In this document: one piece after another, positions 24,332-34,108 of the stretch | How the letters are laid out: each line of letters opens with the position of its first letter | Numbering within the stretch: the first letter of the stretch is position 1 | Assembly (NCBI GenBank): GCA_017507385.1 | Contig: JAFWAX010000020.1 | Span: forward strand, 1-64,000 | Direction of reading: 5' to 3' | DNA length: 64,000 nucleotides | Source of the DNA: Bacteroidaceae bacterium | GTDB taxonomy: Bacteria; Bacteroidota; Bacteroidia; Bacteroidales; Bacteroidaceae | Notes under the pieces: generated by a model | What the model saw: only the letters and a program-made list of their open reading frames with translations | The model's database searches: none | What the model was told of the DNA's origin: nothing | Made by a program: the position numbers and the translations under genes

Positions 24332-27300
24332 TTACTGTTCTTCAGTCTTTTTCAGGAATCCGTCAGCAAAGACTGAGAATCTTGAGCCAAAACCAACTTT
24401 ACTTTCCAGCCTAATTCTCAAGTTCATACCTTCAGCCATCTTCTTGACCACATGGAGTCCCAGACCTAAACCTGGAATGAAACCATTGTCTTTCCAGAAG
24501 AGACCGAATGCCAGATCCTGCTTTTCCTTTGGAATACCGCAACCTGTATCCAGAACGAAGAATTCTGCCACGTCAGAGTTCAGCTGATATGTAACACCCA
24601 CAACTATAGAGCCTTTCTTTGTGAACTTCATCGCGTTACCCAGCAATTGGCTTATAATATACTTCACGCGCATTCGGTCATTGTTGATGGTGATGCCATC
24701 ATGAACAGCAAGCGTCTGCAATGTCACGCCATCTGGCACAATGTCTTCCCACTCTGCCGCCACCTCGCGCACCAAGTCTGCTGCATCAAACTCCTCTTTC
24801 ACATACTTGATTCGTCCGCTCTCAATACGAGAGAACATCAAGATGTCCTCAATCATGGCTGTAAGATTGGCGTTGTTCGTCTTGATGATCTTGGTATATT
24901 CAGCCAATTCTTCTGGTGTGAACGAATCAACCGGCATATTCACCATCACATCACTGAAACCAACCACAGCATTCAGAGGTGTTCGGATCTCATGGCTTAT
25001 GGTTGTCAAAAAGTCTTCCTTCTGACGCGCCTCTTCAGCCAGTTCCATAGCCATTCGAAGGTCTTCCTCATACTTTTTAGTCTTATCGATATTGATGAGG
25101 ATACCATCCACACGTCTGCGATTGAGTTTCTTGTCAATCATCACGATAAATCGCAACTGCCACCATCTGAAATCGTTCTCGTTATCCACATCGGCATAAA
25201 TCTCATATTTATGTGTTCCGATGATTTCTATCGCCTGCATCATCAGCGGAATTTCGCTGGCATAATCTGGATGAATATGAGATATGATTTCCTTAATCCT
25301 TGCCTCAGAACGAACGGTATAGCTATCAGCTCCGTTCAACGCCATGTTGCGCGACTCTGCACGCCGCTTCACATTTTCCAAAAGATTGGTTGAAGTACGC
25401 TCGCGCCAAGACTGCACGACAAGGATGATGGAGAAGATTGCTATCAAGAAGACAAGCACAATCACTCCCCAAGTAATGTAAGTGAAAATAGGCTTCGTCT
25501 TTTCTGGCGGTGCACCTACGATGGTAAATCGATCCTTATAGTCCTCATACTCCATTCCCAGCATCCGCATCGCCTTGTAATCCATGTAGTATTTTTTCTC
25601 ATGTGTTATGCCGACAAGCGATGCAGGGTCTGCACCATTCAACACTTTGCTTGCCACCTCTGCCATATCTCGACCAACCGTATTGTAATCAGCAAAATAT
25701 CCACACAAGAATCGTCCATCCCCTAAAGCAAAACCAGCCTTAACCGCCGTAAACTGAGGACGTCCCGTCTTATCCACAATAGATGCGCTATAAATGTCAC
25801 GCTTCACGGTCAATGAAGGGAACATCCACGCATTGGTATAGATTTCATCAAGATTTGCAAAACCTTCGTGCTCCCTTTCACACCCTTCATGCACATTCTT
25901 TTCTGGAGATGCTGAAGATAGAAACATCACGATGATACTGTCTTCATATATCGGGGCGAATCGTCCATTCCCATGGGTTCTCAAATGGAAATCTGAATTA
26001 TCCACATAAGGCGGTCGAGCGATAGCCTTTCTGAGTTCATTTCTAATGAGAGAATCTTGATAAAAATAATCCAGCTCAATCTCTATGCTATTCTTGCCCG
26101 TCATCTCCACTGCCAAATTGATGTTGGCACAATAGTCTATGGGGTCATTGATGACTACCATATTATTGTGAATTCTAATCAAATCCCATTCTGGATGATG
26201 CAAACCGCCAAACACAACTGGAACAGAATCAAGTTCATCCATCTTCCCCTCTCTTTGCCTATACAAGAAATCGCGCGCGGCACGGTCGCCCTCTATCAAT
26301 ATAATGTCAGGACGCCATCCCTTTTTCTTCAACAAATCTTCCACTTCCTTATGTTTCGAGTAAGTATCTCTATTAGGGAGTGCCAATTCCAAATACACAT
26401 GCTGCAAATCTGCATTGACTCCATTCTTACTGAAAGTTTCCTGAATGACGTCATTGAATTCCACATAAGAATTCAGTTCCTGATTATATCCGTGAATAAC
26501 CAGCACTTTGGCACTTTTCTCCATTGTCGGGCGACTTGGCAAGCACGATGTTGAAAGCATTGACCCTAATCCGATGGAGACAGCCAGAGCCAGGCACTGA
26601 ACTACTTGCGACAAGCGGAAGAAGAACTTGCTGCCCTTTCCTAACTCGCTGTCCACGCCAATCACGCCATTCTGCTTTTCGATGATGGTCTTGCTGATGT
26701 TCAATCCCAATCCCGTACCTCGGTCGGTCTCGTTCACTTTCGTGTAGCGTTCAAACAAGGCAGTCTGCTTTTCCTTTTCCACTCCGATACCTGTATCTTT
26801 TACGTATATCTCTATCATGCCGCTGTCGTCCTCCATGTATTTCCAGCCTAAAGTAACGCTTCCTTCAGTCGTGAACTTAAATGCATTGCTCAAGAAATTG
26901 TTCACCACCTGCTTAGTGCGTGTCAAGTCAATATCCACTATCGTGTCAGGTCCCGCCATTTCAAGCACAAACTGCAAATGAGCTGGCGCAATAATGCGAT
27001 TGGTGTTGTAGCACTCATTGATAAGCTTCTGTACTGATACTGGTTTCTGGAGGATTTCAAGGCTTCCGGTTTCTATCTGCGCCTTCTCCATCACACTGTC
27101 TATCATCTTCAGAATCATTTCTGTATTCTGGTGAATAATTTCGCCATACTGTTCACGTTCGCCTGGTTCAAACTCCATCCCTGGCGTAGTCAGCAGAGTA
27201 GAAAAACCTGTCACCGCACCCAACGGAGTACGGAGGTCGTGGCTGATGTTTGCAAGGAAATTCTCCTTCAGCGCCACTTGGCTGGCCAAGATTTGTGCCT

Positions 27301-28933
27301 GTTCCAGCTTATCTTCAATCTCTTTCTTCTGGTCAATGTTCATCAACAATCCATACAGATTTCCTGTCTTTGCCGATTCGTCTGTAGCCATATACATGGC
27401 CTTTGCCCAATACCAGCGCTTGCCATCAGGCGACAGGCGCAGCCGCACAGCCTTGCGTCCACGCTGGTTGCGAAAATCTTTCAAGAAGTCGAACGACGAA
27501 CGGCTTTCTTCATGCACCATCTTCTCCACTTCCTCTATATCCAGCGTGTTTCGCGGCAAGCCGAAATATTCGGCAAACTGCTGGCTGAACGAGAATACGC
27601 CATCATTCAGCACCCACAGCGTGTCCTTGCTGTTCGAGAAGACCAATTCATGCATTTTCTCCTCATACAGCAACTCGTCCACCAAGTCCTGCTGCTCTTT
27701 CCTTTTCCAGTTCTTCATGAAATAAAAGACAACGAATACAAGGCTCAACAAAAAGAGGAGCACCAATCCGACTTTGATGGAGAAACGTACCGGTTCGACC
27801 AGATAGCTGGGAGCATTCACAATCTTAAAGCTATTGCTGTATTTTCCGTATGCCATCTTGGGATGCATCATCTGCATGGCATTCCAATCCATGTAATAGT
27901 CGCAAGCGTGCAAAGCAATAGGCAGGATTTTAGGCATTTCGCCCTGCAATATACGGACGGCATACTCCACCTGGTCTTTCACCTGAATGTCTGTTCCTGT
28001 AAAATATCCACACAGGAACAAAACATTATCAGGATTATTGAATTGTTCTCGAATCGCTGTAAACTGAGGCTTTCCGGAATATTTGATCAAGCTATTGCTA
28101 TAGATGTCATACTTCACTTGCAGGTGCCTCATTGTTCCAGCCTTCTGGTAGATTTTTTCCGTTCTCACTTTTCCTGTTTCCTCCGGCTCGTCCTGACTTC
28201 TGTTCTGCTGCGGATTGGCGCATGAAATGAAGTTCACCACTGTCTTGCCTGCATATTCTCCTCTAAGGAAATCATCCTCGAAATTTCTCAGGTAGAAGTT
28301 AGAGTTATTCATGAAACGCAAAGAGTCACTCAGAGCCCGAAAGAACTCTTCACGAAGCCTGTCGTCATAAGGCCCATCATCCAGCTCAACAATCAGGGTC
28401 TGCTTATTGTCCATCCTCGTCAGAGTCTCAATATTTCTTACCAAGTCAACATGTGCCTCAAAGCCTGTCATCAGCGGGAACTTGCTAAGCGAATCGCGCA
28501 ACAGCGCATTGACGCCGGCAAAGACAATCGGAGTCTTGATGATAATCGAATCTGTTTTTTCCTGGGTAAGAATCCAATCCACAATCGGGTCATCGTTCAG
28601 CAAGATAATGTCAGGATTCCACGCACGAAGGGAGTCCAAATGCTTGGGCCAATCATATTTCGTGAATACTTTGCCCGTTCGGCGCACCATATTTGCATAG
28701 ATATGATGCAACTCCACGTTGACTCCTTTTTCTTCAAACGCTTTCTGCATTTCTGTCGAGAAGTACTCTTTCTCTTCACCTATACTGTCCCAAGAGTGAA
28801 TGACCGCCACACTGTAAGTTTGTGTTGGACGCGCTTTCCTGATTCTGCTGCACGAACCAGCCAATATGCCTCCTACTATCAATAGCAGCGGCAACAAAAC
28901 TGATATTTTTCTGAAATTAGTACCCATTTTCAT
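24332..28933 (-). CDS. Fused tandem sensor histidine kinase (two complete kinases in one polypeptide)
   Basis: This 1533-residue protein contains two sensor kinases in series. Part one: lipoprotein-like signal ending LIVGGILAGSC, a periplasmic ABC-substrate-binding-like sensor (PF04392 type) to about 380, a membrane helix, a PAS-like domain, HisKA with SHDLRTPLGAV (His about 565), and HATPase with NNFLSNAFKFT, DTGIGV and GTGLGLNIS. Part two begins with a second signal-like stretch ending GLGSMLSTSC (Cys about 797). It then has another such sensor, a helix, PAS, HisKA SHEIRTPLNAV (His about 1314) and HATPase with GNAMKFT, DTGCGIP and GLGLGLHVV. No receiver domain is present. I start at ATG 28933; the frame opens earlier at GTG 29002. 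A TATCTTTG element lies at 29034-29041. Confidence 0.9.
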   Translation of the reverse strand: MKMGTNFRKISVLLPLLLIVGGILAGSCSRIRKARPTQTYSVAVIHSWDSIGEEKEYFSTEMQKAFEEKGVNVELHHIYANMVRRTGKVFTKYDWPKHLDSLRAWNPDIILLNDDPIVDWILTQEKTDSIIIKTPIVFAGVNALLRDSLSKFPLMTGFEAHVDLVRNIETLTRMDNKQTLIVELDDGPYDDRLREEFFRALSDSLRFMNNSNFYLRNFEDDFLRGEYAGKTVVNFISCANPQQNRSQDEPEETGKVRTEKIYQKAGTMRHLQVKYDIYSNSLIKYSGKPQFTAIREQFNNPDNVLFLCGYFTGTDIQVKDQVEYAVRILQGEMPKILPIALHACDYYMDWNAMQMMHPKMAYGKYSNSFKIVNAPSYLVEPVRFSIKVGLVLLFLLSLVFVVFYFMKNWKRKEQQDLVDELLYEEKMHELVFSNSKDTLWVLNDGVFSFSQQFAEYFGLPRNTLDIEEVEKMVHEESRSSFDFLKDFRNQRGRKAVRLRLSPDGKRWYWAKAMYMATDESAKTGNLYGLLMNIDQKKEIEDKLEQAQILASQVALKENFLANISHDLRTPLGAVTGFSTLLTTPGMEFEPGEREQYGEIIHQNTEMILKMIDSVMEKAQIETGSLEILQKPVSVQKLINECYNTNRIIAPAHLQFVLEMAGPDTIVDIDLTRTKQVVNNFLSNAFKFTTEGSVTLGWKYMEDDSGMIEIYVKDTGIGVEKEKQTALFERYTKVNETDRGTGLGLNISKTIIEKQNGVIGVDSELGKGSKFFFRLSQVVQCLALAVSIGLGSMLSTSCLPSRPTMEKSAKVLVIHGYNQELNSYVEFNDVIQETFSKNGVNADLQHVYLELALPNRDTYSKHKEVEDLLKKKGWRPDIILIEGDRAARDFLYRQREGKMDELDSVPVVFGGLHHPEWDLIRIHNNMVVINDPIDYCANINLAVEMTGKNSIEIELDYFYQDSLIRNELRKAIARPPYVDNSDFHLRTHGNGRFAPIYEDSIIVMFLSSASPEKNVHEGCEREHEGFANLDEIYTNAWMFPSLTVKRDIYSASIVDKTGRPQFTAVKAGFALGDGRFLCGYFADYNTVGRDMAEVASKVLNGADPASLVGITHEKKYYMDYKAMRMLGMEYEDYKDRFTIVGAPPEKTKPIFTYITWGVIVLVFLIAIFSIILVVQSWRERTSTNLLENVKRRAESRNMALNGADSYTVRSEARIKEIISHIHPDYASEIPLMMQAIEIIGTHKYEIYADVDNENDFRWWQLRFIVMIDKKLNRRRVDGILINIDKTKKYEEDLRMAMELAEEARQKEDFLTTISHEIRTPLNAVVGFSDVMVNMPVDSFTPEELAEYTKIIKTNNANLTAMIEDILMFSRIESGRIKYVKEEFDAADLVREVAAEWEDIVPDGVTLQTLAVHDGITINNDRMRVKYIISQLLGNAMKFTKKGSIVVGVTYQLNSDVAEFFVLDTGCGIPKEKQDLAFGLFWKDNGFIPGLGLGLHVVKKMAEGMNLRIRLESKVGFGSRFSVFADGFLKKTEEQ

Positions 28934-29033
28934 CGTAATATTATGCCACAAAGATAACAACAAACGAGCGAGAAACATGAAGTTCACTTCAATATTTTTC
29001 ACAGCGAGTGCCTATTATCTTCGCGATTTATCG

Positions 29034-29063
29034 CAAAGATACAAAAAAATATATAACAACCAA
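29034..29063 (-). promoter_or_regulatory. Promoter of the kinase-symporter-methylase operon
   Basis: Minus-strand TATCTTTG (29041-29034) with TTG 19 bases upstream (29063-29061) fits the Bacteroidota consensus and gives a leader of about 95 bases to the ATG at 28933. Confidence 0.6.
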
Positions 29064-29180
29064 TAAAAAATGTAAAAATTGGCCTGTTTCTTTCATAAAT
29101 TAATGCGAGTTCAGCAAAATCTCGTTGTTTAGACAGGTCTGTCATCCTTTTCAGAAACACTTCAGGCACCTCTGAATCAA

Positions 29181-29290
29181 GACGCCCTGCATCGTAATTT
29201 CGCTGCACCTTGCACCGTAAAATCGGTGTGCCCCACATCGATTCATCGGAGTGCCCCACACCGACGCATCGATGTGGGGCACTCCGATTT
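29181..29290. repeat. 23-bp-period palindromic array, family B
   Basis: Three clear units start at 29221, 29244 and 29267. Cores are TCGGTGTG-CCC-CACATCGA, TCGGAGTG-CCC-CACACCGA and an inverted TCGATGTG-GGG-CACTCCGA. A fourth, more diverged palindrome CGCTGCA-CCT-TGCACCG at 29201 is centred exactly 23 bp before the first. A fifth near 29182 is 22 bp further out. Units one and three are inverted copies matching at 22 of 23 positions. The array lies 37-146 bp after the MATE stop. The remaining intergenic bases to 29003 are AT-rich with the kinase promoter. Confidence 0.8.
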
Positions 29291-29326
29291 CATGGCATTC
29301 GATGGGAACGGAAAACGCATTTCCTT

Positions 29327-30622
29327 TCATCGCCAAATCTTTTTCCTCGTCAAGGTCAAGCTGACACCTCGCCATGCCAGATATCCGATAAAGGCTGCCC
29401 ACAAGCCATGATTGCCCCACATGGGAACAAGCAGCATGTAGAGAAGGAAAAAGACAGCTGTTCCCGATGCCATCGACACCAGCATGCCCTTGGTGGCTGT
29501 GGCTCCAATATAAATGCCATCCCAAATGAAGGCTGCCACTCCGCAGACGGGAATCAGGAGCGTCCACGGCTGATAGCTGACTGACGACGCAATGACTCCT
29601 GCATCGTCAGTCAGCAAAGACACGTATTCCTTGCCCACCAAGAAATAAAGAGCCGTAAACAGCGCAGCAAGCATCCACCCCCAGCGGAAAAGCCGCTTGA
29701 CAGTATCGTCGTAAATGCTTCTTGCCCTTGCGCCTATCGCCTTGCCCACCATCGCCTCTCCGGCAAAGGCAAAGCCATCCATAAAGTAACTGTACAATGT
29801 GAAAAGCTGCATGAGAATCGTGTTCACAGCCAACTCCGCATCGCCCAATTTAGCACCTGCAGAAATAAAGAAAAAGTGAACAAGAATCAAGCAGCAAGTA
29901 CGGAGAAAGATATCCTTATTCAACAAGAAGAACCGAGAAAGAGCATCTTTCGCCATCACCATTTTTAGCACCACATACTTTCTCATCCTCAAATAGTTGT
30001 GCACTATCATCAGAAGCGCAAGTAGAAGTCCGGAATAAAGTGCTACGACTGTGCCGAGAGCCACTCCTTCAATCTTCATCCCTCCTGCATAAACCAGCAT
30101 CAAGCTCACCAAGATGTTCACCACATTCTGAACAATCGAAACCACCATGGGTATCTTAGAATTCTGCATGCCCACACACCACCCCGTCAGCACAAAAAGC
30201 GTCAATGCCGCCGGTGCTCCCCATATACATATATTGAAATATGTGCGCGTATAGGCTGTCACCTCCTCCGACGGCGCAATGAAAAAGAGCGACAGTTCAC
30301 GCACCGGAACTTGCAAGCATAGCATCAAGACAGAAATGGCAAGCGACACGAACACGGCTCGCAAAAGCACATTCACCACTTCTGTCAGGTTGCGCGCCCC
30401 CAAAGCCTGCGAAGTCATGCCGCTGGTGCCCATGCGCAAAAAGGCGAACATCCAATAAATGATGTTGAACAGCATGCCGCCCACAGCGATAGCGCCTATA
30501 TAAGCAGCAGAACCCAGATGCCCCGTGATGGCAACATCTACAAGCCCCAGAAGCGGCACCGTAATGTTCGACACGATGCTTGGCAGGGCTATACGCAGGA
30601 TTTGCTTGTCTCTCAAGTTCAT
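29327..30622 (-). CDS. MATE family efflux transporter (DinF-like)
   Basis: A 431-residue protein with 12 hydrophobic segments. The start NLRDKQILRIALPSIVSNIT followed by PLLGLVDVAITGHLGSAAYI is the hallmark of DinF-type MATE carriers. FLRMGTSGMTSQALGARN and the second-half copy FMDGFAFAGEAMVGKAIGAR confirm the internal duplication of the fold. It exports cationic drugs or metabolites using sodium or proton gradients. I chose ATG 30622 because it lies 1 bp after the stop of the FAD protein; a frame extension upstream to 30691 overlaps that gene. The family B palindromic array follows the stop. Confidence 0.93.
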   Translation of the reverse strand: MNLRDKQILRIALPSIVSNITVPLLGLVDVAITGHLGSAAYIGAIAVGGMLFNIIYWMFAFLRMGTSGMTSQALGARNLTEVVNVLLRAVFVSLAISVLMLCLQVPVRELSLFFIAPSEEVTAYTRTYFNICIWGAPAALTLFVLTGWCVGMQNSKIPMVVSIVQNVVNILVSLMLVYAGGMKIEGVALGTVVALYSGLLLALLMIVHNYLRMRKYVVLKMVMAKDALSRFFLLNKDIFLRTCCLILVHFFFISAGAKLGDAELAVNTILMQLFTLYSYFMDGFAFAGEAMVGKAIGARARSIYDDTVKRLFRWGWMLAALFTALYFLVGKEYVSLLTDDAGVIASSVSYQPWTLLIPVCGVAAFIWDGIYIGATATKGMLVSMASGTAVFFLLYMLLVPMWGNHGLWAAFIGYLAWRGVSLTLTRKKIWR

Positions 30623-30623
30623 G

Positions 30624-32240
30624 CTAACATTCCATGCTTGCCAAATACTGAGCCGCCATTTCCGCGCATCGTTCGCCATCCACACCTGCACTCACGATGC
30701 CTCCTGCATATCCCGCACCCTCACCACAAGGAAAAAGGCCTTTCAAGCGCACATGCTGCAAGGTCTCTCTGTCACGAAGAATACGCACAGGAGCAGAAGT
30801 TCTTGTCTCCACACCAATCATCACAGCTTCATTCGTCAGGAATCCATGACAGGACTTCCCAAAATTGCGGAATCCCTGCTGCAAGCGTTTCGACACGAAA
30901 TCAGGAAGCCAGAAATGCATAGGTGTGCTGATAAGCCCCGGAGTGTAGGACGACTTGGGCAAATCAAAACTGCCCTTTCCGTTGACGAAGTGAGCCATTC
31001 GCTGTGCAGGCGCTGTCTGCTGGCGATTGCCCTGCATCCACGCTGTGTATTCAAGACGCTCCTGAAATTCCATCATAGCAAGAGGAGAGTTTGCCTGTCC
31101 TCGAGTTTGCAAGCTTGCAAGCTCCGGCACAGGAGGCAGTTCGAGCAGCGAGCGGTCATTCAAGTCTTCCACATGCAATTCCACAACCATTCCAGAATTG
31201 CTCCAAGGGCTGTTTCGCCCCGAACTGCTCATGCCATTTACCACCAGTTGGCAAGGTCCGCTGGCTGCGGGAACGACTGTACCTCCCGGACACATGCAGA
31301 AAGAGTAAACTCCTCGTCCATCCACCTGAGTGACAAACGAGTACTCTGCGGCAGGGAGATACTTTCCTCTGCCTTCCCTTCGATGATACTGAATCTTGTC
31401 TATCAATTCCGAAGGATGCTCCAGGCGCACACCCACGGCAATGTCTTTCGCCTCTATTTCAATGCCTTGAGCATTCAGATAGCGATACACATCACGAGCA
31501 CTATGCCCTGTAGCCAGAATCACAGGACCTTTGAATATTTTTTCGCCACAGCGGATACCTTCCACAGTATCATGATCCATCAGTATCGCATCCATCTTCG
31601 TTTCAAAATGCACCTCGCCACCACATCTGATAATCGTGTTTCGCATCGCCTCAATGATGTTCGGAAGCTTGTCTGTTCCCAAATGCGGATGTGCATCTGC
31701 CAGGATGCTTGTGCTGGCTCCATGCTGACAGAACACATTCAGGATTTTCTCCACATTGCCACGCTTCTTGCTGCGAGTGTAGAGCTTTCCATCTGAGAAT
31801 GCACCGGCTCCACCCTCACCAAAGGAATAGTTCGATTCAGAGTCAACCTGCTGAGTGCGAGAAATCTGCGCAATATCCTTCCTGCGGTCATGCACATTCT
31901 TTCCACGCTCCACCACCACAGGACGCACTCCCAGCTCTATCAGCTTCAACGCTGCAAACAAGCCACCCGGACCTGCACCCACAACAACAGCTTGAGGACG
32001 TCCATCTACTTGAGGATAATCCACCCTCGCAAACTCATCATCAGGCAGTTCATTGACATACACTCTCACTTTCAAATTCACATAGATTGTACGCTGACGC
32101 GCATCGACGCTACGTTTCTGCACCCTCACCGCTGTGATTTCATCCACACTTATCCCCTTCTCCTCTTGCAAAAATTGCTTGATGCTCTGTTCACTTGCTG
32201 CCTGCTCTGGCAGAACTCTAATTTGATACTCTTGAATCAT
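30624..32240 (-). CDS. FAD-dependent oxidoreductase (COG2509 type)
   Basis: The 538-residue protein has an N-terminal alpha/beta domain of about 85 residues and then a dinucleotide-binding motif AVVVGAGPGGLFAALKLIEL. SNYSFGEGGAGAFSDGKLYT is highly characteristic of COG2509 (uncharacterised FAD-dependent dehydrogenases related to HI0933/geranylgeranyl reductase folds). CMCPGGTVVPAASG follows near residue 345, and LFPCGEGAGYAGGIVSAGVD at the end closes the FAD site. The substrate is unknown. It is divergent from dnaX with overlapping promoters, and is followed 1 bp later by the MATE gene. Confidence 0.92.
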   Translation of the reverse strand: MIQEYQIRVLPEQAASEQSIKQFLQEEKGISVDEITAVRVQKRSVDARQRTIYVNLKVRVYVNELPDDEFARVDYPQVDGRPQAVVVGAGPGGLFAALKLIELGVRPVVVERGKNVHDRRKDIAQISRTQQVDSESNYSFGEGGAGAFSDGKLYTRSKKRGNVEKILNVFCQHGASTSILADAHPHLGTDKLPNIIEAMRNTIIRCGGEVHFETKMDAILMDHDTVEGIRCGEKIFKGPVILATGHSARDVYRYLNAQGIEIEAKDIAVGVRLEHPSELIDKIQYHRREGRGKYLPAAEYSFVTQVDGRGVYSFCMCPGGTVVPAASGPCQLVVNGMSSSGRNSPWSNSGMVVELHVEDLNDRSLLELPPVPELASLQTRGQANSPLAMMEFQERLEYTAWMQGNRQQTAPAQRMAHFVNGKGSFDLPKSSYTPGLISTPMHFWLPDFVSKRLQQGFRNFGKSCHGFLTNEAVMIGVETRTSAPVRILRDRETLQHVRLKGLFPCGEGAGYAGGIVSAGVDGERCAEMAAQYLASMEC

Positions 32241-32260
32241 AGTTTTTTGAATTTTGTTGA

Positions 32261-32288
32261 CAAAGGTACAAAAAAATCACTATCTTTG
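32261..32288. promoter_or_regulatory. Divergent promoter pair: COG2509 gene and dnaX
   Basis: On the minus strand TACCTTTG (32268-32261) precedes the FAD gene by about 20 bases. On the plus strand TATCTTTG (32281-32288) precedes dnaX by 20 bases. The two -7 elements are only 12 bp apart, so RNA polymerase can occupy only one at a time. Confidence 0.7.
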
Positions 32289-32308
32289 CACAAATAAACC
32301 ACAACAAC

Positions 32309-34105
32309 ATGGAAAACTATATCGTTTCGGCACGCAAGTACCGCCCTATGACATTCGACACAGTGGTAGGACAGGGTTCGCTGACCACAACACTCAAGAA
32401 TGCCATCCAGAGCGGAAGACTGGCACATGCCTACCTGTTCTGCGGTCCGCGAGGCGTAGGAAAGACGACGTGCGCTCGCATTTTTGCGAAGACCATCAAC
32501 TGCCTTACCCCACAGGCCAATGGCGAGGCTTGCGGTGAATGCGAGTCGTGCAAGGCGTTTAACGAACAGCGCTCTTACAACATCCACGAACTGGATGCGG
32601 CTTCAAACAATTCGGTGGAGGATATTCGCCAACTGATTGAGCAAGTGAGGATTCCGCCTCAGATTGGCAAGTACAAGGTGTTCATCATCGACGAGGTGCA
32701 CATGCTTTCTCAGGCGGCATTCAACGCATTCCTGAAGACTCTGGAGGAACCTCCTCACCATGCCATCTTCATCCTTGCAACGACAGAAAAGCACAAGATT
32801 TTGCCGACCATCATGAGTCGATGCCAAATCTACGACTTCAAGCGAATGGGTGTCGATGATATCGTTTCACACTTAAATAATGTTGCTGAAAAAGAAGGTA
32901 TTACAGCAGAAAATGCTGCGCTGAACATCATTGCTCAAAAAGCCGATGGAGGCATGCGAGACGCTTTGTCCATCTTCGACCAGGTTTCCTCTTTTTGTGG
33001 CGGAAATATCACTTATCAGCAGACAATAGAGAATCTCAACGTGCTTGATTACGACTACTATTTCCGTCTGACAGACTATTTTCTGGAAGAAAAGATTACG
33101 GAATGTATGCTCACGCTGAATGAGATTCTATCCAAAGGCTTTGAAGGCCAATACTTTATCACAGGACTTTCAAGCCATTTCCGCAATCTGCTTGTCAGTC
33201 AGGATGCCCAAACGGCAAACCTCATCGAAGCCAGCGAGGAAGTACGCACCAAGTACAAGGAACAGGCACAAAAGTGCAAGCCGCAATTCCTTTACAAGGC
33301 GATGAAACTGGCCAACAACTGCGACCTCAACTACAAGCAGAGCCAGAACAAGCGACTGCTGGTGGAGCTTACCCTCATCGAGATGGCGCAACTCTCCTCC
33401 GATGACGGAACCTCGTCGGGGCTTTGCCCTACGAAGATTCTTAAACCCATATTCGAAAGGCTGAAAAAACTTCCTCAAAATGAAGAAGGAAGCCTTTCCG
33501 GCAGTACATCTGCCGAGCATTCTCATGCTACGACAACCGTATCTGCCCATGCTGCAGCTCTGACTCCAAGACAAAACGCCTCCACTGCGCCCAGCAAAAC
33601 TCCTGCTCCTCAAGGTGCACCAATGGGAGGAGTCATTCGTGGATTTTCCATCCGCAAGACAGCTCAACAAGCACCAGAGAATCGGCAGCAAGAAACAAAA
33701 GAAGCAAAACAAACGGTTGAAGTACAAACGTTTGCGGACAAGGAATTTGACACCGTCACCCTGACCATTGCATGGAGAGAATTTGCAGCTGGACTTCCCC
33801 AAGAGGAAACTGCCATGTCGCGCCAAATGGACAACATGGAGCCTTCTCTGCTGGATGACGGAACAACATTTCTTGTCATTGCAGACAATCCATCTGTCAT
33901 GAACGAACTCAACAAAATCAAACCACGCGTCGAAGCATATCTTCAGCAACGTCTTCAGAACCAAAAGGTTCGCATGACAACACGCCTTCGAGAAGTGACA
34001 GACAAACGAGTCTCTTACACTCGTCGGGAAATACTCAACATGATGCTGGAGCAAAGTGAAGCACTGCGCAAACTGAAAGAAGAATTTGAACTGGAACTAA
34101 CATAA
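32309..34105 (+). CDS. dnaX: DNA polymerase III subunit gamma/tau
   Basis: The 598-residue clamp-loader ATPase has Walker A GPRGVGKTTCARIFAK near residue 45, a zinc module CLTPQ...CGECESC near 64-80, and Walker B FIIDEVHMLS near 125. Sensor 1 is LATTEKHKILPTIMSRCQIY with the SRC arginine finger. Residues about 375-470 form a Pro/Gln/Ala-rich linker, and a C-terminal tau-like domain follows. It loads the sliding clamp and couples the polymerases. It is the first gene of a four-gene plus-strand operon; trmB starts 3 bp after its stop. Confidence 0.97.
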   Translation: MENYIVSARKYRPMTFDTVVGQGSLTTTLKNAIQSGRLAHAYLFCGPRGVGKTTCARIFAKTINCLTPQANGEACGECESCKAFNEQRSYNIHELDAASNNSVEDIRQLIEQVRIPPQIGKYKVFIIDEVHMLSQAAFNAFLKTLEEPPHHAIFILATTEKHKILPTIMSRCQIYDFKRMGVDDIVSHLNNVAEKEGITAENAALNIIAQKADGGMRDALSIFDQVSSFCGGNITYQQTIENLNVLDYDYYFRLTDYFLEEKITECMLTLNEILSKGFEGQYFITGLSSHFRNLLVSQDAQTANLIEASEEVRTKYKEQAQKCKPQFLYKAMKLANNCDLNYKQSQNKRLLVELTLIEMAQLSSDDGTSSGLCPTKILKPIFERLKKLPQNEEGSLSGSTSAEHSHATTTVSAHAAALTPRQNASTAPSKTPAPQGAPMGGVIRGFSIRKTAQQAPENRQQETKEAKQTVEVQTFADKEFDTVTLTIAWREFAAGLPQEETAMSRQMDNMEPSLLDDGTTFLVIADNPSVMNELNKIKPRVEAYLQQRLQNQKVRMTTRLREVTDKRVSYTRREILNMMLEQSEALRKLKEEFELELT

Positions 34106-34108
34106 AAA

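Noticed and set aside
27131..28225. 364-codon plus-strand ORF within the kinase gene
   Set aside because: It is antisense to the first kinase module with its intact HisKA and HATPase motifs.
28999..29567. Minus-strand ORFs running across the family B array
   Set aside because: They overlap the end of the MATE gene in another frame and owe their openness to the repeated units; no family resemblance.
30525..31796. 423-codon plus-strand ORF within the FAD protein gene
   Set aside because: It is antisense to a well-supported COG2509 gene; composition is that of a shadow frame.
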